Source: Verpa conica (lineage: Eukaryota; Ascomycota; Pezizomycetes; Pezizales; Morchellaceae). Taken from it: a stretch of 64,000 nucleotides of DNA. The notes beneath the pieces are model-generated. The model was not told the origin of the DNA, ran no database searches, and was given only the letters and a program-made list of their open reading frames with translations. Made by a program: the position numbers and the translations under genes. This document shows, piece after piece, positions 36,636 to 47,827 of this stretch (position 1 is the stretch's first letter; each line of letters starts with the position of its first letter). Where the stretch lies: assembly GCA_033030425.1 (NCBI GenBank), contig JAUFSD010000002.1, positions 186,001 through 250,000 of the forward strand, in the 5' to 3' direction.

Positions 36636-37333
36636 AATGTTCGGTACTTTTTATCTTTCTGTCTGTGTTTTTTTTTACTCCTACGGGGAAGGAAGGCGGC
36701 GTTTGTGTTATGACTATTCTTTTATGAGGGTTTATTCTCCTATGTGCTTTCTCTCTTTTTCATATCCCTTTTTAGGCATGGTTTATCCTTCTTGAGGATT
36801 TTAGATGGATTGCTGTTGCATTCCGATGATATTATTATTGTATTTCACCCCCCGTTATGATTGTGTTTATGTTCTTGGCGAGGCTGCATAGTTTAAGTAA
36901 TCTTAGCATATATATTTGGGATTGGAGTTTTTCTTGGGTTATGAATTCAATGTAGGTATAAAAATAGCGATAATATTCTCTACTCCCACTACCCCCACTA
37001 GCCCCGCACCTTCATGCTCATAAGTATGGCCAGGTACGTTTAGCCTAGTGACTTCTAACCTAATGCGTGATCGCTCTGTTCTCTACAGATATTTTACTCT
37101 ATTCAGCTCTACCGGCACTTTTAATAATCATACCTAGGTACATTTGTTCTTTATAGCCGCGTCGTGAATGACTCCTATGATATATCGTAGCTAAACGTCA
37201 TAGTCGCCAACCTTTTATCACACAAAGCCTAGCAACATAATAATATCCCCCAGGCTACTCAGGAGGTACTCAATTAACTCCTTACACAATCCTATTTATA
37301 TAATAATAGCGAAACTCATACTTAGGAACAACT
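36636..37333. other. Convergent intergenic region
   Basis: Between the 3' ends of RecQ (+) and the amidoligase gene (-). T-rich after the RecQ stop. Nothing coding seen. Confidence 0.5.
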
Positions 37334-38347
37334 TCAGTGGTTCACTGTTCTTACAACTGAACGCTTCCACCTCTTATACTTTGGCGGTTTAGGGACGCCA
37401 TACACATAATGTACTATAGGTGGAACTCCCTTTCTAGCCCATTCGACAAACAAATAATCCGGAGTCTTTACAGCTGCAGTAACAAACTTTATAATACTCT
37501 GCACCCAATCCAGTATTTCCTCCGCACTATCTGTTCCCATAGCTTGTCGAAACTCAATTGTCCCGTATCTGCGGAGGCTGGTAAAATTATATTTAAAGTA
37601 TCTCGATACTCCATTTATTTTTCCGCATAGCTCCACTCCATTCATATTAAAGATAATTTGATCAAGATTCTTTCCTTCATCAATTAAAGTAAGTGCATCC
37701 TCGTCTGATAGGTTCCCGAGAGGTTTAGAATCGCGGCACGAGATGATACAATCTTTGTGTCCAGGTGGCTGGTTCCGGCATTCATGATGAAAGTGTGACA
37801 TTTGCTTCTCAAAGAGGACGATTGCTTTAGAGATACGTCTTAGTTCCAGAAGAGTGAAATCTCTACCAGCGATTGCAATGTGAATGTGAAGGCCAGTTGT
37901 CGGGTTGAAATGAACTCTAGTCCCAAAAGATTCGGCAACGTTTTTTACTGATTCACAAAGTCTAGGAATCACCCAATTCCAATCCCCACCTCGAAGTATC
38001 GGCGTTGCTACTTCTACCCCTGTATCCCTAATGGGATCATTAGTAGTAATGCTATAGTCACTTTTTACTTGAAACATTTCGAATCTTGACTTATCGCAAT
38101 TCACTAGGTTCGGATCCCACGGAAAAAACCAGCACCGAGTCCGTAAGTCTTTGGCCAGTGGCCCCAAAGATCGAGCAATGAGCTCAAAGGGATCGCCCAT
38201 ATCATGTACTAATTCTCGAAAGAAAGGAATAATCATTTCCAGCTCGACACCAACAGTGAATTTTTTTGGGTTTATTCCAGAAAAGCCTAGATCAGCCTCA
38301 GGTTTTTTGGGGATCCCACGTGTATCTAAAGGGGATAGCAATAACAT
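37334..38347 (-). CDS. Putative amidoligase (Amidoligase_2 type)
   Basis: A single exon from ATG 38347 to the stop at 37334, 337 aa. It shows the order of motifs of the carboxylate-amine ligase (glutamine synthetase/GCS) fold: FTVGVELEM at about residue 30 (metal/ATP-binding Glu), DTGVEVATPIL, TTGLHIHI at about 150 (conserved His), and GTIEFRQAMGT at about 268. This matches the putative amidoligase family that is common in bacteria and phages and also occurs in filamentous ascomycetes. These enzymes are predicted to make ATP-dependent amide bonds on peptides or small molecules; no fungal substrate is known to me. No signal peptide or fused domain. Its neighbours (RecQ and an F-box gene) give no functional hint, and there is no partner peptide gene visible nearby. 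Confidence 0.75.
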   Translation of the reverse strand: MLLLSPLDTRGIPKKPEADLGFSGINPKKFTVGVELEMIIPFFRELVHDMGDPFELIARSLGPLAKDLRTRCWFFPWDPNLVNCDKSRFEMFQVKSDYSITTNDPIRDTGVEVATPILRGGDWNWVIPRLCESVKNVAESFGTRVHFNPTTGLHIHIAIAGRDFTLLELRRISKAIVLFEKQMSHFHHECRNQPPGHKDCIISCRDSKPLGNLSDEDALTLIDEGKNLDQIIFNMNGVELCGKINGVSRYFKYNFTSLRRYGTIEFRQAMGTDSAEEILDWVQSIIKFVTAAVKTPDYLFVEWARKGVPPIVHYVYGVPKPPKYKRWKRSVVRTVNH

Positions 38348-39243
38348 AAGTGACTCTGAGAGATCCTCCTATCACAAAACTGTCATTCTCTATCTCCTGA
38401 TCGATGGCTTTCAGAGACTTACAGATTTCTCTGTCGGGCTAGAACTGCTGTCGGTGTGGCCACCACTACCTGAACCTTCACTATTAGACCCTCCCTCTGG
38501 TGATACTACTTCCATTGCCTTATTCTCCTTGATCAAAGGGTTATCACAGCCCGTCATAGGATGTTCCATAGCCACAGATCTACAGCTTCCTAGGAGTATA
38601 ATTCAAGATGCTGATTTAAGTGTAATAACAAGAGATACTTCAGAGTGATAGGCTAAGGTGCCAAGTTAGATTTAGTGGTGAGATAGTGAAGAAGTAATCA
38701 TGCTGAAGTAGTGAAACTTGCCACTATATATATAGTTTACCTGCCACGTAGTCATACACCAAAGTCCAGCGGTGCATTTAAAGGATCAGACGAAAGGAAG
38801 TCGTGGCCCCAAGCCGAGTGAGATGCTATGACTATCCACCCTCCTTGATGCTAGCAAATAGAACCCATCTTTAAAAAAAAACAATGATTTCAGGGGGTAT
38901 AACGCAACTAATAATAACAATAATCATGATGCTCCTTTTTTCGCCAGTTCCAATGACCCACTTTCCTCCACTACTATATTCTCCAGTAACCATTTATCAA
39001 CTATCCACAAAAGAAAAAGCAGTTTGTTCTTTCATTTAGAAATCATTATTGCGACAAAAACGGTGCACAAATCAGAAGAAAAGAATAAAACAGAGACGCA
39101 ATCGCATAAATTCCCCCAATCCCCGTAACAAGCTCCCCATAATCTCCTATTGTCAAAAATAAAGCAACAAAAAAAACCATGTGTAAAAAACCAAACCCCA
39201 AGTATCAAATGTACCCAAACCCCAAACCCCTACCTAATGAACT
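38348..39243. other. Promoter region of the amidoligase and 3' flank of the F-box gene
   Basis: No gene supported. A plus-strand frame that overlaps the amidoligase start and runs to 38648 is an antisense shadow. Confidence 0.5.
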
Positions 39244-42200
39244 CTACAACTTCCCACTTCTGGCCCTAAAAACTGCTACTTTATCATCATAAAATAGAAT
39301 CTCCCTCAACCTTACTCTCACCCCCCTCTCCACCTTCTCCTTCCCCCATTCTTCATCCTCACTTAAATCTTTGTCCACTCCACCACCATCCGCATCAGTA
39401 TCCGTTTCATCCCCATCATCTGCATCTTCATCGTCATCGTCTTCTTCATCAACATCATCATCCTCATCAACCCCATCAGAATCCTCATCTCCGCTGTCGA
39501 CTGCAGCGGGTACACCAGTGGTACCAGGGGTTGTGCTATTATGTGTTCCCCCAACAGGAGCAGCCGTGTCGGCGTCTGACAAGTCGTCAATTCCATCAGG
39601 GGACCCACCATCTTCGAGGAGCTCGAAACATTTATTCATTACACCAACATAGCACATTTCGATCTCAGGACGAAGGATAACGGTATTGACAATTTGTTGC
39701 GCCATTTCTTTAGCTTCGTATTCAGTGATATGAGGACCGCCACGGACGTAGTGAATGTAGAGGGAGCGTAGTTGTGGCATCAAGGGGAGACGAGTAAGGA
39801 AATAATGCTGTAAAGAAAAGTAAGTAACTATTTAGTTACGAAAGACGAGGGGAAACATACCCAGTTCTTCCAGTCAATCGCCATTCCTAATTCCTTCAGC
39901 TGCGGCATCTTCCCACTACCCACAAATGCCAGCACCTCCTTCTCAAAAATCCACTTCGCAGCATTATCTCCACCAAGCCCAACATTACTATCAATCAGTA
40001 ATTTCTTCAAACTCCCCTTATGCCGCCGTATTGCTGCCCTGTAAATGAAGTCCATAGCAACAACGCTTGAGAAAGTTTGTGTCTCCTGTAGGAATAATAC
40101 CTCAAGACTATTAGGTGGGAGCGTATCTCGGATGAAAAATAGTAATTGGGGAGTGACAGTATCGGTATGGAGCTTCTTGAGGCGAATCTTGTAGTCGTTA
40201 GGTCCGAGAATTATGGAGCCTCGCGATCGGTGGACAGGAGATGTATGATGGAGCTGGTAAGTTGATTTATTCATAGATGAATTTAATGAGTTGCTCGGCT
40301 GTGGTGAAAATTTCTGACGCAGTGCCTTCCAGAGTCGGTCATGGTCGTAGCAGTTTAGGATCGTGAGGTTCGATAGACATGTCCAATCAATGGCTTTTGT
40401 CAGAACACGGACTGAAATCGGAATTCTTTCCAGCTCTAGTGATTCTAGCTTGAGTTGTCGGACCGGTTTCTCCTCTTCTTCGGGCTCTGGTGCTCTTACT
40501 TTAGATGGCCTTGGGGCTACAGTAGGTGTTGGGGCTATTATATTTTCCGAGCCAAATAATGGTGTTAGTGCAGGGGTAGTTGCAGGTACCGATGATGAAC
40601 CGATACTGGGTATAATCTCTTGTACAGCAGCCGGGCCGACAATGTTGAAAGGAAGTGCAGGAACTTCTGTACTTGTTAACCCATCAGGGCTTACAATAAC
40701 CATATTCGTGTCCGCTGACAAAGTTACCAGTGGCTCACTTAGTAAGAGGTTGGCAGCTGAAACAGGTTCATCCATTAATGTGACTGGTGCTACTGGAGCT
40801 GTAGACCCAGAATTGGAATCTCCACTCAGATACACAGCCGCTGGGGCCACAGGAGTCATCACCATTGTCTCGGCAACATCAACCAAAGTAGCTGCAACAC
40901 TCGGAGCACTTGCATTTGCCCCCTCCATAGCTCGCGTAGATCTCTTCCTGCGCCCCCCATCTTCTAAATCGATGATCCTACTCACAACAATTCCCAATAC
41001 ACCACCAATAGCAGGTAAAGGCCCACCGATACCACCAGTAGTATCACTATGCTGGGCTTCATACAAATCTCTAATCCACCTCCCACATCCAGGAACATGA
41101 CTTGCCAATCCTAGCCTCAATTCCTTGAGCTTATCCACGGAGTTCTCAATCGCATAGCTAATCTCCTCCAAGTATTGTCTCTCATCGATATCCAGCACAC
41201 TCAAGCTTCGCAACCCCTTGAAACCCTTAAAAGTTGGTGTCTCTACTCTCCTCCTAGGATCCTGTGATGTCGGTGTTGTAGTATCGGTATTATCGTGGAA
41301 TCGAACGTGGACATTCTTTAATCTCCCGTTGAGATCATGGAGAGCTTTAAACACATCTCGTAGCACTCCAGTTGGCATGTCCCACGAGAAAGTTTCCAAA
41401 GAGATCATTCTTGTGATTGCAAGACAAACTAACGTCCCAAGCATCTTACCCCCTTCTTTATTGATATTGTATTCACTTACCCATTCCCCTGGCCCATTAC
41501 CTAGCGAGAACTTCTTCACCCAACGTGCATAGTCGTTTCCCCGTGGCCCTGCTGCCACAAGAGTTGCGAGGCCATAGGTTAATGCATCGACACCTGTGCG
41601 GTCACCCGGGGTAAGGGCATCCGGCCATACGATATCAAAACGGGAGTATATGTGTGGGATAGCAAGAGCATGTAGACAATGGCACGTAAGGGATAGGTTC
41701 GTGAGGTCGTTTGTATGGTTCACCTACAAAATGTCAGCCTCAACACAACGACCAAGCAATCGATTGATGGGCGGAATGCACGCTGATGTAGAGAAAGGAC
41801 AAGTAAATAGTAGTTGCCGTACTCTCAGCTGCGACGGAGTAGGTGGTGCAGAAAGGAGATGCCTCAGACCTACCTCCTTAACAATTTCCTTCAGTACGTC
41901 AACTGGTAGCTCAATGAGTGTTAATTGCTTCTTCTTTTCCTTCGGTTTTGTTTGCGCGAGGGGTGGCCTTAGGTTTGTAGTTAAGATCGTCTCCTTCCCC
42001 TTGCACATAGGTACTATCGGTGCAGTCCCTCCTTCCCTCTTCACCTCTATTTCAACCTTCTCCTTCTCTTTCTTCTTCCCTTTCGCTTTCTCTTTTGAAG
42101 TTAATGTTGAAGATACCCCGGTAGGGATGAGGTCTACTAGCAGCTCCTCCTCCTCTTCCTCCTCAATATCGGCCTTCTCTATCTCATCACCCTCTTCTAT

Positions 42201-42308
42201 CTCCACTTGATCCTCTCCCTCCGACTCCGCATCCGTGTCCTGTCGGAACAGCTCATTATCATCATCAAAGCTCATTGTCCCAAAATCTTTCGACTGAGCA
42301 CCCGACAT
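39244..42308 (-). CDS. Large F-box protein
   Basis: Exons 42308-41874, 41723-39861 and 39807-39244 join in phase 0 to give 953 aa. The N-terminal 130 residues are acidic then Lys-rich and low in complexity. The F-box spans the first intron: LIELPVDVLKEIVKEV, then NHTNDLTNLSLTCHCLHALAIPHIYSR in the next exon. Downstream are leucine-rich, LRR-like stretches (FKGLRSLSVLDID, LKELRLGL, LKLESLELERIPIS, LKKLLID, LPLMPQLRSLYIHY) interrupted by a disordered Ala/Pro/Val/Thr-rich insert (about 420-560). The C-terminus has a long Asp/Glu run (about 880-910). F-box proteins bind Skp1 and bring substrates to SCF ubiquitin ligases; the LRR part would be the substrate side. The substrate is unknown. A 245-codon antisense frame over the insert is a shadow. 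Confidence 0.8.
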
Positions 42309-43418
42309 GCCAGTAATCTATACCCTAGCTCTTCGCTCCCGTAGTAGTTTACTTGTTGTAGGCGAGACCAAGATGGGGGTGTGATCGGAAGGTTTGTTGC
42401 AGAAGGGAACGAGAGGTAAGCGAGCGAATGCGTATTGTATCTACTGTGAGGCTCAATAGTAGTGTGGACGGGTGGGAGGCCTAGACGGACAGTAGTTGTT
42501 GGGGCTAGTGGTATGAGAATTGCGCTCTACTCAAATCCAGGAGACCTTCTCCAACACCAAAAAAAAAGGAAAAAAGAAAAAGAAAAACAACTAGAAAGTG
42601 GTTATTGGATGCTAGAGACCAAGCTGGGAGATTGCGAAACCGATAGAGGCCAAAAGAGGGGTTATGCAATGACTCGGACAAAGTCTCTAAGCAAGGTATA
42701 GGATTACTGCAGGTAGAAGGCAAGGCAAGAGGAGATGATTCCGAGATGGGATGTGATGTATTTATGTATGTACTATTATGTCGTGAATTGGAAGGGCCTG
42801 GTGGAGGCGTTCGGTTCGAGTGGAGAGCAAGCAGCAAGCAAGCAACGGGTTACGAGAAGAGGCTGGGACAAGACTGAAGGGTTAGGGTTTATTGGAGATG
42901 TAGCCAATTGGGAAAAGTTCAGCGTCATATTGCTGCAGCAAGGCTGAGGTGGGCTGCGGATAGATGCATGGGGTATTAAGTGATAGGGTATGAGATCTTC
43001 ACGGGATATCTTTGGTGAGTTTTGGTAGGGATTGGCTCAGCTCTTGTTTTTGTTTTGGCGTCACATTACATAGCTTGTTGGAGCTTACTGGACTGGTATG
43101 CGTTATGGCTAGTGATAGGTACAATATTCTACTTTCCATGTATTTACCCTCTGGACTTCACTGCGTCACTCATCGCTCGTTTATCCTTTGTTTACGTGTA
43201 CAAATGCATTTAATTATCTATTGCCAGCAACTAAAAAGACTCTATAACACCTTAGAGCTTTGTGCCACCGAGTTGTACTACATGTAAGTATGTAGTAACC
43301 CTCAATAATCGTACATCCCAGCTGGTATCCTACAAAAAAAAAAAAACTCCAAAAGATACCCAGTACTTTCTACTTTCATAAAACTCCCTAGAGAACCAAA
43401 AGTAAAGACCCCTCTATC
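42309..43418. other. Promoter region of the F-box gene and 3' flank of VPS71
   Basis: Contains an A-rich run at about 42561-42590 (CT-rich in the F-box gene's sense) and no supported gene. Confidence 0.5.
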
Positions 43419-44118
43419 CTAAGCATAAAACTTATTACACCTAGTCTCCGTATGTACCCCCCCACACTCCAATCCACAATACCTCGCTGCACACCTCTGG
43501 CACCGGTACTTTCCCCAGTACCCGCAGATTTCACAAAATACTCTCTTTGGCTTTGTAGACGGTGCAGCAGCAGCAGCAGCATAGCCCAACGGCTGGCCTG
43601 GATCCTCCTCGTCTCGGAGTGCCTGTGCCTGTGTTGCATCTGCTAGCGGTGGGGGGGGAGCTACCGCGGAACCGGTAGTAGCAGTGGTAGGGTGTAAAGC
43701 TTCTTCATCCGCCAGATGGTTCGCGAATGTCTTTTGCGATGCGAGGATACGACGAACGTTTTGTGTGCTGCTTGCCTTCGCCCTGTTTGAAGCTATCCTC
43801 CCACACCCCCACTAGTTAGGATCTACTAGCCAATCTCACACTGGCCTGGAGGTACAACTCACATCGTCCCCCCTTCCCTTTAACAGGAATAGGTATATTC
43901 ACATCCCTATAGTTGTCCCCCTCAAGCTCCAAGATCCTACTATTGATCTGTCGTTGTCTCGCCGCGCTATTCTCAAGATTATTATTCCTTGTCGCGCGAA
44001 CACGGGATGTAGCCGTGGGGAGAGAGTTCCTATGGGCAAGCGCAGGTGGGAGATTCGAGTACGTCCAGTTGGGCCCACTAGAAGTCGAAGAGGAAGGTAA
44101 AACCTCAATTGTCGGCAT
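43419..44118 (-). CDS. VPS71: HIT zinc-finger protein, SWR1 complex subunit Vps71/ZNHIT1
   Basis: Exons 44118-43863 and 43792-43419, with a 70-nt intron (GTGAGT donor, CCTAACTAG branch, GATAG acceptor), give 209 aa. I start at the ATG at 44118 because MPTIEVLPSS is the usual beginning of fungal orthologues; an upstream in-frame extension is not needed. The middle has NVRRILASQKTFANHLADEEA, a segment typical of Vps71/ZNHIT1. The C-terminus (about 171-209) is a HIT zinc finger: CEICGYWGKYRCQRCAARYC followed by ECGGVHTETRC, holding all expected Cys and His ligands. Vps71 (Swc6) is a nuclear subunit of SWR1, which exchanges H2A for H2A.Z, and contacts the nucleosome with Arp6. The gene is divergent from VMA5 across a short promoter. 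Confidence 0.88.
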
Positions 44119-44370
44119 TGCGGCGGTTGATGTAGAGAACAATCCAGGGCTCTGAAATGCTTCCCTCTCGAGGCTCTTCATAAAAAAACATCGCTTAGGG
44201 CAGAGGGTTGTGCGATAACTTGCTGACTCCTCTGCCAAGCCGCGATAGCAACGTCACTTATAGGTGGAGAGCTCCAACATCACGATACCCCACTACTGGC
44301 CGTACAGAGAGAAAATAACCCCCCCCTCCCCTCCCCCTCCGATTTTCCCCTCCCCCCCCTCCCCGCAGCT
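44119..44370. promoter_or_regulatory. Bidirectional promoter, VPS71 / VMA5
   Basis: Only 252 bases separate the two start codons, which point away from each other. The VMA5 side has a C/CT-rich tract at about 44318-44366, ending in CCCCGCAG just before the VMA5 ATG. No TATA box stands out. Shared regulation of the two genes is possible but unproven. Confidence 0.6.
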
Positions 44371-45811
44371 ATGTCGGGTAATACTTACCTTCTTGTCGCC
44401 CTCCCGTCCTCTATTTCTCGCTCAAACGACTCAGACGATGCGTTTACTGCGATCAAGTCTACGGTCCCTTCGGACGCAGGGACAATCTCACGTTTCCCGA
44501 TTCCGGAATTCAAGATCGGGACGTTAGACGCGCTTGTACTCCAGGCTGATGAATTGGCAAAGCTAGATGCAAATATAGGAGGCGCGGTAGGGAAGGTTGT
44601 GGAGGTGCTGGGAAATATTGTTAGCAGTCCTCAGGAGATAGAAAGGCATAAGACAGTCAATGATAGTATGTTTATCCCTTTCGTGTGATTGGGGGGAGGG
44701 GGAGGAGGGGTTAGAACAAGGGTGGAATTGAAGAGCTAGAATTGACGGGAGTGGGGGGCGTGATTGCAGAGCCGGTGGAACATTATTTACGAAGCTTCTC
44801 GTGGAATAAGGTCAAGTATCGCAGCGATAGGTCGATTGCAGAGCTTCTAGATTCTTTACAAAGGGTACTTTCTTAAGGGCAACAGATTATAGCTACCCAG
44901 AAGCTTACATACTCGTATTATAGGAAGTCGTATCACTCGATAACGACATCAAGACGAAATACTCCGCCTACCAGCAAGTCAAAAGCGCCCTTGTGTCTGT
45001 GCAACGAAAACAAACGTAGCACCCCCCCCTCCCCCTCTCCTCCCATCTAACGAAAATCAACCCTCTAACTCCACACAGTGGCAATCTCTCTACCCGCTCT
45101 CTAGCCACAATCGTACAAAAGTCCGACTTCGTCCCTCCCTCCGAATACCTCGAAACCCTGCTCATCGCCGTGCCCAAAGCCCTCTCTAAAGACTGGCTCC
45201 GCACCTACGAAACACTCGCCCCCATGGTTGTTCCACGCTCTTCTAAAAATATAGCTGAAGACTCAGACTACGTTCTCTACTCAGTAACACTATTCAAAAA
45301 GCACTCTGCTGAGTTTGTCGCTAAAGCCCGTGGCGCGCGATACACCCCCCGTGAATTCCAGTGGACTGATGGGGCGGTGGAGGATGATAAGAGAGAAGCG
45401 AAGGATGTGGAGGCGAATGAAAGGAGGCTGTACGGTGATACCTTAAGGCTTGCGAGAACGGGATATAGTGATCTGTTTATGGCGTGGGCCCATGTTAAGG
45501 CACTTAGGGTATTCGTGGAGAGCGTATTGAGATACGGATTGCCGCTGGAGTTCATTAGTGCTATTATCCAGGTTTGTCTCCCCTCCCTTAATTCTTACGG
45601 ATACAAAAACTAATTAATCCGAAAGACCAACCCGAAAAACGCAAAAAATGCAAAGAAGGCCCTAGATAAGGCCTACAACTATCTCGGCGGCAACGCCTTC
45701 GGCCGTGATAAAAAAGGAAACATTAAAGACGACGTTGGTGAACTTGCAACGGGGATCATGGGAGATACAGAGTACTCTGCTTATTGTTATTTCGAGTTTG
45801 AGGTTGCGTAA
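44371..45811 (+). CDS. VMA5: V-type ATPase V1 subunit C
   Basis: Five exons: 44371-44665, 44770-44864, 44924-45015, 45079-45571 and 45626-45811, all in phase, encode 386 aa (yeast Vma5 is 392). Recognisable family segments include the N-terminal YLLVALPSS, FPIPEFKIGTLDALV, HYLRSFSWNKVKYRSDRSI, NDIKTKYSAYQQVKSAL, NLSTRSLATIVQKSDFV, FLETLLIAVPK-like YLETLLIAVPK, KDWLRTYETLAPMVVPRSS, YVLYSVTLFKKHSAEFV, RYTPREFQW and VLRYGLPLEF. Subunit C sits at the base of the V1 sector and bridges peripheral stalks to V0; its release drives reversible disassembly of the vacuolar proton pump. The introns are 50-104 nt long and the fourth, 54 nt, has a TAATTAATCC segment before the acceptor. Confidence 0.95.
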
Positions 45812-46416
45812 GTTGAGAGCAGAAGGGAGAGGGGAGGACGATTAGCTATGAGATGATAGATACCTACATGTAATTGAATTGTGTGAGGCTACAAGAGAAA
45901 GAATAGGGGAATATTATAAGCGTGTTGTATATAGCATTCTTGTCGCTATTGGTAAATTAGCATTCCACTTTCCAATTGCTGTAGTCCACTCTAGATGTAG
46001 TTCTCTGATATGAGGTTACACTAAAGTGTAACATCTGGTGATTTCTCTCCTGTCGCTAGCCTACGGATAACAACTGACAAGGCCAATGATCATTCTAGCA
46101 CTAGATTGATCTCAAAAGAAATAACGACAACAGGGCAAAAGTGAGATAAATCTTTTAGATAACCCCCCAATATATTCATGACTCATCACCCATTCACCCC
46201 CTCCCTATATCCAGACAAAAGGAATGGCCCCTGTAACATCACCCCCGAAAGAAACCGCAAGAAAAGAAAAATCCGCCACTATCCAATGCCACTATATCAA
46301 GATCAATCACCCTATCCGTCCCTCTACACCGAAGAAAAGAAAAGAAAAGAAAAAGCCGGTCGAAGAATGAAGGCATTGCACATGACTCGAATTTTGTGTT
46401 ATTTTGATCGATTCGC
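45812..46416. other. Convergent intergenic region
   Basis: Between the 3' ends of VMA5 (+) and eIF2 beta (-). No gene seen. Confidence 0.55.
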
Positions 46417-47827
46417 TTAAACCTGTTGTCTTCGTCTCTTTCCGACAGTAGCTTGGAAACCGGTCTTGATGGCACTGTTATAGTGAGAATATTAGTATTG
46501 GCCGACAAAAGAAGTGGATGGTGCGAGGAAGGAATAAGAACGTACGCGACGGAACGCCTGGAACCACAGCTATTGCAAGTAACGAAGAACAACCTGTTCT
46601 CTCCCTTCTTAAGGTCGGTATCGGGGGACTTGCAAGTCCTACAGGTAACATATTCGACTAGTTCTCATTAGCTTATAATATGAGAATTGAGTTTTTGATA
46701 GTAACATACGAATGTAACGCCTAAGGACGTTCTCTAATTGTTTCTGCTGGAATTTACCCCTAATAACCAACCGCTTGCTTCCGTCTACACTACCACTTGT
46801 TCCCAACTCAGCAAACAAGAACTGTGTAACGTGTTCATCTTGCCTCTTCATACGCTTGCAAATGTCGGAGATATTCGCAAAGATAGTCTTCTTATTTCCT
46901 TCTCTGAGAACTTGTGGTGGTGGGATCTTATAGCTCCTCCTCCCATCACCTGTCAAGTCCGGATGTTGTGTTCTCAAAAGAGTAAAGAACCTGGTGAGCA
47001 ATAGAGGATATGTTAAGTCTACTGTGCTCTCAGCATTCCAGACACCTGTCCCAAGTAGAAGGTCTCCAGCGTCCTCGGGGGCAATCTCAGCGGCTGGCTC
47101 TGCAGCTTCATCTTCCCCGTCAGCGCGGGGGACAACACCAGCTTCAGCAAGCTGGGCTTCGAAGTCGCCGGCTTCCGCTGATTTTTCCTTGGTTGACTTC
47201 TTCTTCTTCTTCTTCTTGAGCAGGGCCGAGGGGTCAAATTCTCCGTCTGCTGCTGGGGCCTCTTCGCCGTCCTCGTCGGCCTTCTTGGACTTCTTCTTTT
47301 TCTTAAGACCCTTGAAGAGTTCGGTTACTTCGCCGACTGGGTCTTCGGTAGAGGGGGTAACTGCAGGGCCTAGCGTGATTGTTAGTTGGGTGTTTGTACT
47401 TATGACTCAAATGTTTGTGCTTATGACTCAACGGAGTTATTTGCGACAATACGAAATCCTAACGAAATGCCGAAGCAAATATTCGACAGAGAACAGAAAG
47501 CAAAAAAGAGGTATGGATAAAATATAGGAAGTGTATAGGATTCTTAAAAAATAAAAACATACTCAAGCTATGACTCTGAGCGGTGGTCTTGTCTTCACCG
47601 TTAGTTTCCCCATCTTCACCGTGCTCACCCTCAAATGTAACACTCCTTCTGGGCTTCTTCTTCCTCATTGTTGAAGGATCGAACGTAGGAGTTTCCTATA
47701 CCATCATTAATATCTACTCCCTAATGAACAGATAGGAAAAGATGACGATCCGGTTGATAATAGGAGCCGCTAGATCTTCAGGAACGAGTAAGATGATAGA
47801 ACCTACTTCAACTTCTTTATCAGACAT
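46417..47827 (-). CDS. SUI3: Translation initiation factor eIF2 subunit beta
   Basis: Five exons: 47827-47807 (only 21 nt), 47695-47563, 47369-46710, 46657-46546 and 46474-46417, giving 327 aa. It starts MSDKEVE, then [19 protein letters not shown]. Two lysine blocks ([10 protein letters not shown] and KKKKKKKK) match the K-boxes that bind eIF5 and eIF2B epsilon. The core has [33 protein letters not shown] and [23 protein letters not shown], followed by the C2-C2 zinc finger [13 protein letters not shown]...[13 protein letters not shown] and the end AAIKTGFQ. eIF2 beta is part of the cytosolic eIF2-GTP-initiator tRNA ternary complex and influences start-codon choice. I saw two clear K-boxes; yeast has three. 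Confidence 0.95.

Noticed and set aside
40363..41100. 245-codon plus-strand frame
   Set aside because: Antisense to the low-complexity insert of the F-box gene.
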